Source: Tateyamaria sp. Alg231-49 (lineage in GTDB: Bacteria > Pseudomonadota > Alphaproteobacteria > Rhodobacterales > Rhodobacteraceae). From it: DNA of 64,000 nucleotides. Below are positions 50,755 to 60,522 of the stretch, piece by piece; within the stretch, counting starts at the first letter, position 1, and the number at the start of each line of letters is the position of its first letter. The DNA lies in contig NZ_FRFA01000012.1 of the NCBI RefSeq assembly GCF_900143535.1, positions 29,839 to 93,838 on the forward strand, given 5' to 3'. The notes under the pieces were generated by a model. That model ran no database searches, was not told where the DNA came from, and was given only the letters and a program-made list of their open reading frames with translations. A program made the position numbers and the translations under genes.

Positions 50755-51246
50755 TCACGCACCCTTTTTGCCCCGCTTCTTTTGGGCTGACGTGCCGTCC
50801 TGCCCGAAAAAGACAAGGCCGATAGCACCGGCAAAGATAAAGATGTCGGCCACGTTGAACACAAACGGGTTGTTGATCCCGCAGCAGGACATGTTGAGGA
50901 AATCCAGAACAAAGCCATAGAGGAGTCGGTCCAGCACATTGGCCAGCGCTCCGCCAACCAGCAGGCCCGCACTGATGTTGGCCAGCAGTGGCTGGGGGTG
51001 TTTGCGTACCCACCAAAGCACCCCGATGCAGATTACCAGAGCAATCGAAATCAGCACCCAGACGCTGGTGCCATCCCCAAGCAGACCAAAGTTGATCCCC
51101 CGATTTTCGCCATAGCGAAAATTCAGGATGGGTGGCAGCACGTCGATCGGCTTGAACTGAGACACTCCAAGCACATGGATCACCAGATACTTCGACAGTT
51201 GGTCGAGGACAAAGGCGAGTACAGCGCTGATCCAAAGAAGCTTCAT
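50755..51246 (-). CDS. lspA: Lipoprotein signal peptidase (signal peptidase II)
   Basis: 163 residues with four membrane helices. The catalytic Asp pair lies in GGALANVLDRL (Asp about 107) and FNVADIFIFAGA (Asp about 131), and FVLDQLSKYLV and NRGINFGLL are family motifs. It cleaves prolipoprotein signal peptides in the inner membrane. The ATG at 51246 immediately follows purH (7 bases). Confidence 0.95.
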   Translation of the reverse strand: MKLLWISAVLAFVLDQLSKYLVIHVLGVSQFKPIDVLPPILNFRYGENRGINFGLLGDGTSVWVLISIALVICIGVLWWVRKHPQPLLANISAGLLVGGALANVLDRLLYGFVLDFLNMSCCGINNPFVFNVADIFIFAGAIGLVFFGQDGTSAQKKRGKKGA

Positions 51247-51253
51247 GAGGTCC

Positions 51254-52837
51254 CTAATGCCGGAAATGCCGCATGCCGGTAAAGACCATCGCCAGTCCGG
51301 CCTCATCTGCGGCGGCAATCACCTCATCGTCGCGCATCGACCCCCCGGGCTGGATCAACGCCGTCGCACCGGCTTCGGCCGCCGTGATCAGACCGTCGGC
51401 AAAAGGAAAGAACGCATCAGAGGCAACAACAGACCCTTGAGTCAGCGGGGCAGGCAAACCCATGACCTCGGCCATGTCTTGCGCTTTGCGCGCCGCGATC
51501 CGCGTGCTGTCGACCCTGCTCATTTGTCCGGCCCCCACGCCGACGGTCGCGCCGTCTTTGACATAGATGATGGCGTTGGATTTCACGTGCTTGGCCACAG
51601 TCCACGCAAACAGCATGTCGGCCAGCTCTTGCTCGGTCGGTTGGCGTTTGGTTACGACCTTCAGATCATCTTGGCTGATCCGACCCACGTCTTTGTCCTG
51701 CACCAGATATCCGCCTGACACCTGTTTCATTGCCAAAGCGGCTGCTGCAGGGTCGGCCAACCCGTCCGTGGTGAGCAGCCTTAAGTTCTTCTTCTGACCA
51801 AAAATACCAATGGCGTCGGCGTCCGCCCCGGGCGCGATCACGACTTCTGTAAAGATGCCGCTGATGGCCTGCGCCGTTTGCCCGTCCAGTGGTTTGTTCA
51901 AGGCGATGATGCCGCCAAACGCGCTGGTGCGGTCACAATCAAAGGCACGGGCGTAGGCCTCGGCCAATGTGGCGCCTGTCGCCACGCCACACGGATTGGC
52001 ATGTTTGATGATGGCGCAAGCAGGGCCTTGGCCTGCGAACTCGCTCACCAGTTCAAAGGCCGCGTCGGTGTCATTGATGTTGTTGTAGCTCAACTCTTTG
52101 CCCTGATGCTGGGTCGCTGTGGCTACGCCTGGACGGGCCGTGCCGTCCGTGTAAAAAGCCGCCGCCTGATGCGGGTTTTCGCCATAGCGCAAATTCTGCG
52201 CCAAGGTCCCACCAAAGGTGCGACGGCGTGGAGTTTCGCCGACTGCGCCTGCCATCCATGTGCTGACGGCTGTGTCATAGGCGGCGGTGCGGGCATAGGC
52301 GGTCTGCGCAAGGCGCTGGCGCAATGCATAGCTGGTCTTGCCCGAATGTTCGGAAAGTTCGGACAGCACCGCATCATAATCGGCAACGTCCACGACGACG
52401 GTGACAAACCCATGGTTCTTGGCCGCTGAACGGATCATGGCGGGACCACCGATGTCGATGTTCTCGATCACTTCGCCGTAAGGCGCGCCCTTGGCTACGG
52501 TTTCCTCGAACGGGTAAAGGTTCACCACAACCAGATCGATGGGGCCAATGCTGTGTTCCTCCATCGAGGCCACATGATCGTCATTGTCACGCAAAGCCAG
52601 CAAACCGCCGTGCACAACGGGGTGCAGTGTCTTGACCCGGCCGTCCATCATTTCGGGAAAACCGGTGACGTCTGCCACGTCCTTCACGTTCAACCCCGCA
52701 TCGCGCAAGGCGCGCGCGGTCCCGCCAGTGCTAAGCAACTCGATGCCTTGCCCGGCCAGTGCGGTGGCAAACTCAACAAGTCCAGTTTTGTCAGAAACAG
52801 AAATCAGGGCACGGCGCATAGGCGTGAGGTCAGTCAT
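51254..52837 (-). CDS. purH: Bifunctional AICAR transformylase/IMP cyclohydrolase
   Basis: 527 residues, normal for PurH. It catalyses the last two steps of IMP synthesis. The N-terminal cyclohydrolase has [16 protein letters not shown] (about 8-23), STGGTARAL and [15 protein letters not shown]; the C-terminal transformylase has [15 protein letters not shown] (about 210-224), KHANPCGVA and the near-terminal [10 protein letters not shown] (about 470-479) and [10 protein letters not shown]. The start is ATG 52837, in the 18 bases after the heparinase-like gene. Confidence 0.96.
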   Translation of the reverse strand: MTDLTPMRRALISVSDKTGLVEFATALAGQGIELLSTGGTARALRDAGLNVKDVADVTGFPEMMDGRVKTLHPVVHGGLLALRDNDDHVASMEEHSIGPIDLVVVNLYPFEETVAKGAPYGEVIENIDIGGPAMIRSAAKNHGFVTVVVDVADYDAVLSELSEHSGKTSYALRQRLAQTAYARTAAYDTAVSTWMAGAVGETPRRRTFGGTLAQNLRYGENPHQAAAFYTDGTARPGVATATQHQGKELSYNNINDTDAAFELVSEFAGQGPACAIIKHANPCGVATGATLAEAYARAFDCDRTSAFGGIIALNKPLDGQTAQAISGIFTEVVIAPGADADAIGIFGQKKNLRLLTTDGLADPAAAALAMKQVSGGYLVQDKDVGRISQDDLKVVTKRQPTEQELADMLFAWTVAKHVKSNAIIYVKDGATVGVGAGQMSRVDSTRIAARKAQDMAEVMGLPAPLTQGSVVASDAFFPFADGLITAAEAGATALIQPGGSMRDDEVIAAADEAGLAMVFTGMRHFRH

Positions 52838-52855
52838 GATTGGCAGCAATCCTTG

Positions 52856-54601
52856 TTAGTCATATATCTCGACCGGTTCATCCCGGTTCAGGTCGCGGAT
52901 GCCCATGGCAGTTTCCTGCGCTTTGGACAAGGACCAGCGGACACGAGTGGCGTATCCCATGGCACGTCCAGACAGGCAGATTTGCTGACTGGCGCGCGGT
53001 TTCAGACGCCCGGTTTCGAGGTAAACACTTGGCTCAAGAGACATTTCCTGTGTCCCGTCATGGCGAAACACCCACATCTCGCCACTTTTGAGAGCAATCG
53101 ATACGGCAGAGCCGCCCATATCGAGTTCAGCATCCACCTCGGGGTGCAGGTGAAAACGGATGTCGTAAGGAATGCCACCCAGCGTTTTGGCATCCATCAC
53201 TTTGTCAAACACCCGCTTTTCGTGTTCCTCCAGCGCCAGCAGCATGTCCTCACCCGCCATACCGCGTCCGTCAAAGGTCAGTTCCAGCTGGCGCGCATGT
53301 GTCAGACCGTGCGTTCGACTATAGCCATTGTGCCCACCCTGAAAGCGCAGGCCGTCGGGCGCGTGGCTCACTTCGATGGGCACATGATCGGGCGCGTCAA
53401 TCAGCACTTCACTGGCTGTTGCGCGGTCCGCATTCCCAAGCCGTGCGCTGGAAAAGCGATCCAGCGTCAACGTCGAGTGCGACGGTGTAGCACGCCCCGC
53501 CCGCCGCCAATTTGCGCCAAAGCTGGCCCCCGAACCGCAGTTCACAATCAATGGACGACGCCCGGACGTGACCTCGAACGCAAGGGTTGAGGCATGCGCA
53601 TTTTGGCTCACAGCGGGCAAAGGCGGTCTGGCCGCGTCAATGATGATGCTGGTTCGCCCCGCACTCAGCCGCGCATAGCCCATGGACAAACCGTCGGCCT
53701 GTCGTGTGCGCACACCCGAAGCGGCCAGCGCATTGTCCAACCATCCTTCCTGCCCGCGCCCGCCACCATGAAAACGGGCCAGCCCGCCGTCAGAATGGCG
53801 CAACGTGCGCAAAGTCGGCGTGATCCGCTCGATAGCTGCCATATGCGCTTCGGGAACCGGTTTCCCCGCTTCCTCAAGGGCACCAGCAGCCCATGTGAGC
53901 AGCGTGTAAACGTCCAAAAGCTCTTCGGGGTTGCGGGTCGGTATCCCACCTTCATGGTCGATCTTTTGCGTGCACTCACGTGCCAAAGCAGCGATGGCAG
54001 GCGGGGCTAAATCCTCCATCCCCTCAAGCGAGAGGCCTGCATATATAAGTCCTGTAAGGGCCTCAAACCGGGGCAGTCCCGGGGCGGCGGCGTGCCAGCG
54101 CTTGGCAAGAAAGCGAGTCTGTTGCGCGAGCGAGAGGTAAAACGCGTCCGGCTCCTGACCGTCCAGTCCGCGCAATAGGAACAAGGCGTGGTTGATCCAA
54201 CGGATCAGGCGTCGCCCTGTCAGATCAGGCGTCCAACCCGGTCCGCGCCCTTTGCCATAGCGGTCAATCCACCCCCACAACCAGCGTTGCGCGGCTTCGC
54301 GGCTTTTGCCGTCCCCGACGGCCGCAAGATCGTCGAGCCAGGCAAAACCCTGAAGGGCATCTTCGAATGTCGCGTCCGGCGCAGTCACGTCCCACAAGTT
54401 GGTGCCCGGTGCTTCGACAAGCGCGCCAGCGAACAGATAGTTGCCCGCCACCAACTGCCGCCCACGCGCGAAACTGCCGATTGTGCGAGGTTCGGGCGCA
54501 GAGACAAAGGCGGTAACGGTTCCTCCACGGGTCGCGCGCGCCGCGTGCCAGCGGTTCAGGAACCGGGCCTTTCGTGCGGAAAACCCAAGTGTGGTGGTCA
54601 T
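52856..54601 (-). CDS. Heparinase II/III-family protein
   Basis: 581 residues. The N-terminal half is an alpha-toroid with conserved WGWIDRYGKGRGPGWTPDL (about 109-127) and WINHALFLLRG; the C-terminal half is the beta-sandwich with NCGSGASFGANWRRAGRAT (about 369-387), SHSTLTLD and YDIRFHLHPEVDAELD. A homologue occurs next to purH in many Rhodobacterales; a role in cell-wall or capsular uronate turnover is inferred from the fold. No signal peptide is visible. ATG 54601 (GAGGC upstream) is chosen over GTG 54607. Confidence 0.88.
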   Translation of the reverse strand: MTTTLGFSARKARFLNRWHAARATRGGTVTAFVSAPEPRTIGSFARGRQLVAGNYLFAGALVEAPGTNLWDVTAPDATFEDALQGFAWLDDLAAVGDGKSREAAQRWLWGWIDRYGKGRGPGWTPDLTGRRLIRWINHALFLLRGLDGQEPDAFYLSLAQQTRFLAKRWHAAAPGLPRFEALTGLIYAGLSLEGMEDLAPPAIAALARECTQKIDHEGGIPTRNPEELLDVYTLLTWAAGALEEAGKPVPEAHMAAIERITPTLRTLRHSDGGLARFHGGGRGQEGWLDNALAASGVRTRQADGLSMGYARLSAGRTSIIIDAARPPLPAVSQNAHASTLAFEVTSGRRPLIVNCGSGASFGANWRRAGRATPSHSTLTLDRFSSARLGNADRATASEVLIDAPDHVPIEVSHAPDGLRFQGGHNGYSRTHGLTHARQLELTFDGRGMAGEDMLLALEEHEKRVFDKVMDAKTLGGIPYDIRFHLHPEVDAELDMGGSAVSIALKSGEMWVFRHDGTQEMSLEPSVYLETGRLKPRASQQICLSGRAMGYATRVRWSLSKAQETAMGIRDLNRDEPVEIYD

Positions 54602-54675
54602 GTTCACTGCCTCGTGGCGCCTCTACGCGCGCTTTCGCGCATCATAGCCCCAGCCGCGAGCCAAGTCACGCTTCC

Positions 54676-55947
54676 TCAAGCTGATTTGCGCAAGCTTGCG
54701 ACGTAAAATCCGTCCATGTGGCCATGTTCCGCCCATAGGTCGGGGCGCAGACGCAGACCACCCTCTTCGGTGATCCAAGCGGGATCTATGCCGGGACGGT
54801 CCAGCGTGTCGCGATCCACCTGCAATCCGGGGTGACGCTCCAAAGCCTCTTCGATCTGCACTTCGCCCTCGTCCGGAAGCAGCGAACAAGTGCAAAACAC
54901 GAGCCGGCCACCGGGTTTCAGCAAGGTCAGCGCGTGATCCAGCATGCGGCCCTGAAGCTCGATCAATGCGCCGAATTCTGACCCATCCTTTGCAAAGGGG
55001 AGATCGGGGTGGCGCCGAATGGTGCCCGTGGCCGAACATGGCGCATCCAGCAGGATGGCATCGTATTGACCTGTGATATCAAACACATCCGAAACTTCGG
55101 TCGTGGCGTGCAGGCCCGTGCGGATCAGGTTCTGTTTCACCCGCTCCATCCGTCCAGCCGAAATGTCGACAGCCGTGACAGTTGCCCCGCTCGCGGCCAG
55201 CTGCATCGTCTTACCACCGGGCGCGGCACACAGATCAAGCACGGCTTCGCCCGACTGCGCATTCAACACGCGGGCCGGAACAGCCGCAGCAGCGTCCTGC
55301 ACCCACCAATCCCCTTGCGTGAACCCCGGCAGGGTCGACACCTGCCCCGCGTCTACCAGTCTTACGGACCCAGTGGGCAGCACCGTGCCGCCTGTCGCTT
55401 TGGCCACTGCCTCCACATCAGATTTTGGTGTGAGATCAAGAGGCGTCTGCGCAAAAAAAGCGGTCTCCATGCCCCCAACGGCCTCTGGCCCCCATGCCTG
55501 CACCAACGGCTTGCGCAACCACGACGGCAGACGCGGGGTGCGTAAGGTCGGCCATTGTTCCACGCCTTTGTCAGCCACTTTGCGCAACACCGCATTCACG
55601 AGACCCTTAAGGTGCCCATAGCGTTTGTGTTTGGAAATGATTGTGACCATCGCGTTGACCACACCATGCGCAGCCTCGCCCTGACACAGCTCGTAAGTAC
55701 CAATACGCAAGGCATTGCGCACAGTTGTCGCAGGGTACTTTTGCAAATGGCGTTGCAGCAGGCGATCAACGCGTTCCATGCTGCGCAATGTCTCGGTCGC
55801 GAGGCGCTGCGCGCGGGCGCGGTCCGCAGGGTCGAGGCGATCAAGTGCCCCTGCCCCGATCACTTCGGACATCAGTTTGCCCTCGCCCATAATCTGGTCC
55901 AGCAGGTAAATGGCGCTGCGCCGCGCGGGGATGCCAATATCGCTCAT
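54676..55947 (-). CDS. rsmB: 16S rRNA (cytosine-C5) methyltransferase, RsmB-like
   Basis: 423 residues. The N-terminal third is a NusB-like domain (RRSAIYLLDQIMGEGKLM...). The SAM-dependent domain has LDLCAAPGGKTMQLA (about 238-252), LLDAPCSATGTIRRHPD (about 299-315, PCS motif) and VFCTCSLLPDEGE (about 351-363, catalytic TCS Cys). It methylates a specific cytosine of 16S rRNA (C967 in E. coli). ATG 55947 is chosen; it is divergent from the DUF1674 gene. Confidence 0.94.
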   Translation of the reverse strand: MSDIGIPARRSAIYLLDQIMGEGKLMSEVIGAGALDRLDPADRARAQRLATETLRSMERVDRLLQRHLQKYPATTVRNALRIGTYELCQGEAAHGVVNAMVTIISKHKRYGHLKGLVNAVLRKVADKGVEQWPTLRTPRLPSWLRKPLVQAWGPEAVGGMETAFFAQTPLDLTPKSDVEAVAKATGGTVLPTGSVRLVDAGQVSTLPGFTQGDWWVQDAAAAVPARVLNAQSGEAVLDLCAAPGGKTMQLAASGATVTAVDISAGRMERVKQNLIRTGLHATTEVSDVFDITGQYDAILLDAPCSATGTIRRHPDLPFAKDGSEFGALIELQGRMLDHALTLLKPGGRLVFCTCSLLPDEGEVQIEEALERHPGLQVDRDTLDRPGIDPAWITEEGGLRLRPDLWAEHGHMDGFYVASLRKSA

Positions 55948-56025
55948 GATGTATTCCGATGCATTGCCCACCTTGCCGGGGCCAAGTTCGGGCGTATATC
56001 AAGCACACAAGCCAAGAGGAACCCC

Positions 56026-56208
56026 ATGAGCGAGACGTCCGACACAAGTGACCTGCCCCCAGCCGCCCAGCGCGCCTTGGCCGAGGCCGAAGAACGGCGC
56101 AAGGCAGCCAAGGCCCTTGAGTTGCCGACCGAGTTGGGCGGGCGTGATGGGCCAGAGCCTGTGCGTTACGGTGATTGGGAGAAGAAGGGTATCGCCGTCG
56201 ATTTTTGA
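56026..56208 (+). CDS. DUF1674 protein (SDHAF4-like)
   Basis: 60 residues. The C-terminal ELGGRDGPEPVRYGDWEKKG, followed by IAVDF, is the diagnostic DUF1674 motif shared with the eukaryotic succinate dehydrogenase assembly factor SDHAF4, so a role in flavinated SdhA handling is inferred. AGAGGAA before the ATG at 56026 is a strong site. Confidence 0.92.
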   Translation: MSETSDTSDLPPAAQRALAEAEERRKAAKALELPTELGGRDGPEPVRYGDWEKKGIAVDF

Positions 56209-56307
56209 GGAGTTTGGTATGTGCTCGGGGTTGTCCACTATGCGCGACGAAGCTGCCGTTGGAACCAACGAGCAGAACGACCATTTTCTCGAAGATACCA
56301 AGAGAAT

Positions 56308-57825
56308 TTATACAGGCACGTATTTTAGTGAAAACGGTGCCCAAATGTTTTTCCAAGGACGTGCGCTTTCCAGTTCATAGGCCAACTCGTACAGCATTCG
56401 GTCATGGCCTTCTGCCGCAATGAAATGTGAACCGATGGGTAGCCCAAGAGAAGCGCTCCAGTATAGTGGCACTGACATCGCCGGGCATCCGGCGAAATTG
56501 ATGGGTGAGGTAAATTTCAATCGCGCTGCTGCATACTGCGCCAATTCATCAGTCCACAACTCGTCAGGCGTGTGCTCATACAACGGCGGTGCGACGACCG
56601 GAGCAACTGGCGCCAAAAGAACATCGTAGCGTTGGAAGACGCCATCAAAGAGAGGCACCAGATTGTCTAAGAATTCGCGGCCCTTGCCAATATCTTCTGC
56701 GGAATATGCAGCCGAAGCCTCAATGTTGGAAGCCAACAAAGGCGTCAGCAGCCCGGCTTCCATCAGTGGCTTGCCGGAAGCTGCTTCTACAGCTTGCTTT
56801 AAAGGCCCTACCTTTCCTGCAAAGAATTTCACATAGGCGTCGGCCATAGCATCTGCGTCAACGGGCCAATCTGTCTCTTCTACTACGTGGCCAAGAGACT
56901 CTAGCAATAGCGCCGCTTTGCGCTGCGCATCGGCAACCTCTGAGTCTGTTGAAATCAACTTCCCATCATCTATTACCAAGCCAATTCTAAGACGCCGGGG
57001 CGACGGTCCCTCGACAAAGCCCACTGGCGGAAATGGGTCGCCTGCGAAGTCTTCTGTAAGAGAAAAAGCAAGTGCGCTGTCGCGAACTGTGCGGGACAGC
57101 ATCTGGTTTGTTTTCGCAATATCATGCCCGCCGTCCGCTTCGCCCGATAGCATTCGGCGGCGGCTAGGCTTCATACCGAATATTCCAGTCGCAGACGGTG
57201 GGAGCCGATTTGAACCGGCACCATCCGTTCCATGCGCCATCGGAACGACCCCTGAGGCCACTGCAACGGCTGATCCTCCACTGGAGGAAAATACGGAATA
57301 GTCAGGGTTCCAAGGGTTTCTGGTGGCACCAAAGACATCATTGTTCGTTATGACAAAACTGGCCATCTCCGGCACGTTGGTCTGGCCAAGAATGTTCAAA
57401 CCAGCCCTCTCGATAGCTTCTACATATTCGACGCTACTCTCTGGGACGTTATTCAACATCAACCGTGAACCGTCCGTTCGAGGCATCCCACCAATATCGA
57501 TCATGTCCTTCATCAGGATTGGGACACCCGCAAAGGGCGCGTCGAGCGGAATCGTGTCGGCCTTCAAGCGGGCTTTGTCGAACGCTGAGTTCGTCATAAA
57601 ATTCAGCGCTGGATTCATCACCTCGATCCGACGGATGACTATCTCAACCAATTCCGATTGAGTAAACTCACGGGCGCGCAACCGATTTGCCAGTCCCGTT
57701 GCATCTTCGTCAATTAGCTCGTCCATGCGACGTGTCTGAGCAAGGCCTGCAACCGGCTTCAATCCTGAGACAGCCGTCGCAGCGGCGGATCGCATCAAAA
57801 ATGCTCTACGGGTTTGTCCGGACAC
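56308..57825 (-). CDS. Amidase-signature enzyme with Tat-type signal
   Basis: 505 residues. An N-terminal twin-arginine-like signal (TRRAFLMRSAAATAV) suggests periplasmic export. The Ser-Ser-Lys triad of the amidase-signature family is visible: PILMKDMIDIGG (Lys about 97), SSSGGSAVAVASG (cis-Ser about 171) and GTDGAGSNRLPPS (nucleophile Ser about 195, with GAGSNR instead of the common GGSIR). GTG at 57825 is chosen because AAGGAG lies eight bases upstream; a longer TTG start lacks a site. By eye the base composition is less GC-rich than the core genes, and an IS lies just upstream. Confidence 0.85.
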   Translation of the reverse strand: MSGQTRRAFLMRSAAATAVSGLKPVAGLAQTRRMDELIDEDATGLANRLRAREFTQSELVEIVIRRIEVMNPALNFMTNSAFDKARLKADTIPLDAPFAGVPILMKDMIDIGGMPRTDGSRLMLNNVPESSVEYVEAIERAGLNILGQTNVPEMASFVITNNDVFGATRNPWNPDYSVFSSSGGSAVAVASGVVPMAHGTDGAGSNRLPPSATGIFGMKPSRRRMLSGEADGGHDIAKTNQMLSRTVRDSALAFSLTEDFAGDPFPPVGFVEGPSPRRLRIGLVIDDGKLISTDSEVADAQRKAALLLESLGHVVEETDWPVDADAMADAYVKFFAGKVGPLKQAVEAASGKPLMEAGLLTPLLASNIEASAAYSAEDIGKGREFLDNLVPLFDGVFQRYDVLLAPVAPVVAPPLYEHTPDELWTDELAQYAAARLKFTSPINFAGCPAMSVPLYWSASLGLPIGSHFIAAEGHDRMLYELAYELESARPWKNIWAPFSLKYVPV

Positions 57826-58060
57826 TAGGCTCACTCCTTGCGCTTCTAAGTTCGGCAAAATTAGATCAAATCCTTCGATTATCAAACAAGGAGCAATTTA
57901 GGCGCTTCTCATGATCGCGCATCGCTAGCGATGGGCAGAGTGCTTTCCGTTGTAATTTCTCCTCGAAATTTTTTAGAATTAACTTCAAAAAATGCGAACC
58001 ACAGCATCAGTCAGTTTTGGGCTTGTCTTATGCTTTCCTTATCGATCTGCAAAGATTGAG
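57826..58060. other. AT-rich gap between amidase and IS110 element
   Basis: Holds the amidase promoter region and a perfect 14-base palindrome CATCGCTAGCGATG at 57920-57933, about 95 bases before the amidase start, a possible operator. No gene seen. Confidence 0.35.
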
Positions 58061-58225
58061 CCACTGCCGGCCAAGCCATTTATGGCTGGCAGTGGTGGCG
58101 GCTGGATCGCTTTGGGCTTGGTCGTGAGGGACCGTTTTCGAGTATGGTCAGCCGCCGTCTTCGCATGAGGCCTGAACGGATACGCAAGCTGGATTTTTCA
58201 TGGGCTTGCATGACAAGCATAGGAC
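58061..58225 (+). ncRNA. Candidate IS110 bridge RNA region
   Basis: The roughly 165 bases before the transposase start have no coding role and begin with a strong hairpin: CCACTGCC (58061-58068) pairs with GGCAGTGG (58088-58095), and AGCCAT pairs with ATGGCT inside. In the IS110 group the left non-coding end encodes the bridge RNA that guides recombination. Length and position fit that, but I could not derive the target- and donor-binding loops. Confidence 0.4.
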
Positions 58226-58231
58226 ATGACG

Positions 58232-59170
58232 ATGATGACAGATGATAGCATAGGCATTGATATTTCGAAGGACTTTCTGGAAGCGCATCGGTTAAGCGAT
58301 GGAGGCACAGCGCGCTTTCCCAATGCACCTACCGGTTTCCGTGCCCTCTCAGCATGGTTGGGCGCGGACATACCTGCTCGTGTCGTATTTGAGGCCACTG
58401 GTCCGTATCACAGACGTTTTGAACGCGCACTTTCTCGGCGACTCCCTTTGGCCAAGGTCAACCCTTTGCAGGCGCGGCGGTTCGCTCAGGCCTGCGGCTC
58501 CAGGGTGAAGACAGATGTAGTAGACGCGCGCATGCTCGCAAGCTTTGGAAAAGCCTTTGCCTTAAAGCCAGACCAACCCATCGACGAAAAGCAATATGAA
58601 ATCAGAGAGTTATTCAGTGCCCGAGGAGCTCTTATCAAGGATCGCACCCGATTGATAAATCGTCTGCAAACACAAACTCTTGCTCTCGTCAGGCGGCAAA
58701 CCAAAGCACGGATAGAACAGCTAACGCGTCAGCTGAAGGCATTACAACAAGACATTAACGTAAGGCTGCAAGACTGCCCCAGCCGCGCCCGGGCCAACGC
58801 AATTTTACGATCAATCCCGGGCATAGGCGAAGTGGCCGCAGCAACCATTCTGATTGAGATGCCTGAGGTCGGTACTCTTGATAAGAAGAAAGCTGCAAGC
58901 CTGACCGGGCTGGCTCCGATGACCCAACAGTCGGGAAAGTGGCGTGGCAAAGCCAGCATTCAAGGGGGCCGAAAGCAGTTGCGCGACGCGCTCTACATGC
59001 CTGCTCTCGTCGCTGTAAAACACAACCCCGATATGTGCAAAAAATACCAGAGAATGATCAAACAGGGAAAACCGCAAAAGGTCGCTCTCACAGCAATCAT
59101 GCGGAAACTCATTGAGCTCGCCAACACATTGGTCAAAGCAGATCGAGAGTGGGTTCAAAACCACGCTTGA
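58232..59170 (+). CDS. IS110-family transposase (DEDD recombinase)
   Basis: 312 residues. The N-terminal RuvC-like DEDD domain begins with GIDISKDFLEAH (first Asp), has FEATGPYHR (Glu) and RVKTDVVDARMLA (two Asp, about 93-98). The C-terminal Tnp20 domain has IPGIGEVAAATILIEMPE (about 193-210), LTGLAPMTQQSGKWRGKA (about 229-246) and the Ser-bearing area that supplies the nucleophile. AGGA seven bases before 58232 favours that ATG over 58226. The frame is intact, so the element may be active. Confidence 0.93.
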   Translation: MMTDDSIGIDISKDFLEAHRLSDGGTARFPNAPTGFRALSAWLGADIPARVVFEATGPYHRRFERALSRRLPLAKVNPLQARRFAQACGSRVKTDVVDARMLASFGKAFALKPDQPIDEKQYEIRELFSARGALIKDRTRLINRLQTQTLALVRRQTKARIEQLTRQLKALQQDINVRLQDCPSRARANAILRSIPGIGEVAAATILIEMPEVGTLDKKKAASLTGLAPMTQQSGKWRGKASIQGGRKQLRDALYMPALVAVKHNPDMCKKYQRMIKQGKPQKVALTAIMRKLIELANTLVKADREWVQNHA

Positions 59171-59408
59171 CCAAGACGGATACTCGAAGCGGTCTTGCGG
59201 CGGCGCAGCAGAGCAAGCTTGGACTGCTCACCGAAAGCGGTCATTCCCGAAAAGTGGAAAATTCAACGCTTGCAGCGGCGTGGCCCGATGCCCGGACATT
59301 CGGCTGTTCAGAGCGGTCGTTGGACTACGGGGCCCACTACGACCGCACTGAGCCCTTATTTCCGAATGCTGCACGTTGCACGAATGTCAGCTTCAGATGG
59401 CGCGGGCA

Positions 59409-60158
59409 TCATACGGCGAATGAAATGAGTTGATGCTCTGAAACAAAGCCAGCTTTCTCAAGGGTGGCTTTCGACGCGATGTTGCTAGCCCCACACCCGC
59501 AAATCGGACGTAATCCCGCAAGCTCAATTTTATTGGCAATCTCGCTAACAATGTGGGTTCCTAACCCTCTGCAACGAAAGCCTGGGGCAACCATCATACC
59601 GATATCTACTGCATCGCTATCTTCACTGAAGCGGTTGGAAACCCCACAACCAACGATCTCTCCGACTATCTTGACTGTCCAAAGCATGTCCCTGCTGGCT
59701 AAAGCCGCGATCTCACCTTGGCTTTCAAAGAAATCTTCATTGATCTCCCAAAGCGGTTCGACATCGGTTGGTATTGCAGCGCTTATCTCTGCGCTATTGA
59801 ATGTTATGTGAGTGCAGGCTTCTCGTTTTCTGAACAGAAACCCTCCCACAGAACCCTGCCATCCAAGCTTCTGACAAGATTGCACGAAGGCACGATCAAA
59901 GGACTTGACCAGCGCCGTTGAGAAGCCGTGTTGATCATGTAGAGACCGCAACAGCCTCGTCGAGTTCTCAGGTTCGGGACTGAAGAACTCGACCAAGCTA
60001 GTTCCATTTGTGACGCCATACGATCCATCGTCATTCGTCCAAAATTCCCCAAAACCAACCATTTCTTCTAAGAAGAACTCTTGGGGTTCTTCGAGAGATT
60101 TGAGGTATCGCTGCCGTAGCTGCGGTGATGGATCGAGTGAAAGCGTGAATCTTGACAT
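59409..60158 (-). CDS. GNAT-family acetyltransferase
   Basis: 249 residues. The C-terminal half shows the GNAT acetyl-CoA site: VDIGMMVAPGFRCRGLGTHI (about 187-206; R/Q-x-x-G-x-G type loop), then CGASNIASKATLEKAGF (about 223-239). The N-terminal half is unusual and unassigned. ATG 60158 is the most likely start, though its ribosome binding site is weak. It sits alone between non-coding stretches in the accessory region; substrate unknown. Confidence 0.78.
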   Translation of the reverse strand: MSRFTLSLDPSPQLRQRYLKSLEEPQEFFLEEMVGFGEFWTNDDGSYGVTNGTSLVEFFSPEPENSTRLLRSLHDQHGFSTALVKSFDRAFVQSCQKLGWQGSVGGFLFRKREACTHITFNSAEISAAIPTDVEPLWEINEDFFESQGEIAALASRDMLWTVKIVGEIVGCGVSNRFSEDSDAVDIGMMVAPGFRCRGLGTHIVSEIANKIELAGLRPICGCGASNIASKATLEKAGFVSEHQLISFAV

Positions 60159-60522
60159 GTGCGCCGTTGTAGCCGACTGGGCATCACAGCAACAACGGAC
60201 ATTGGTGCAACCGCAGCGAATTGCCGGTTTGTCCCGCAACTGAGACATAGGACTTTGGCGCAGCGAACGTCCGGATTGGGTTCGAGCCAATTTGGCAGCG
60301 TTCAATGACCGCTTTCGGGAAAATTACGCTGCAATGCCGCGACCAGTTTCGCAATTTAGCGGACAAGCCGTCGCGAAATTCGCTGCAACGGCATTAGGCG
60401 GGTTTGTCCGCAGAGCCGTCGTTCAGGCATTGCGTAGCGAACGTCGTTTCAGAGCCCAAAGCTTATGGATTGAAGTTGCAGTTTTTTGGGCTGGGCGTGC
60501 AAACTTATGGGGCCGTGCAGTA
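60159..60522. repeat. Non-coding stretch with inverted and direct repeats
   Basis: GCAGCGAATT at 60213-60222 recurs inverted at 60377-60386, with similar flanks (CCGG-TTTGTCC against CGGCTTGTCC). GCAGCGAACGTC and GTAGCGAACGTC form a direct repeat at about 60258 and 60436. The pattern looks like degenerate intergenic repeats seen in Rhodobacterales rather than a gene. Confidence 0.4.

Larger units (their letters stand above)
58050..59250 (+). mobile_element. IS110-family insertion sequence (boundaries approximate)
   Basis: A single-gene element with a DEDD transposase at 58232-59170, a structured non-coding left end with a long hairpin at 58061-58095 and a short non-coding right end. IS110 elements do not make classical inverted repeats or target duplications, and the exact ends cannot be fixed from one copy. 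Confidence 0.7.

Noticed and set aside
60272..60295. tRNA-like T-arm (GGGTTCGAGCC)
   Set aside because: The 5-bp stem does not pair fully when the loop is placed as in tRNA, and no acceptor, D or anticodon arm fits around it.
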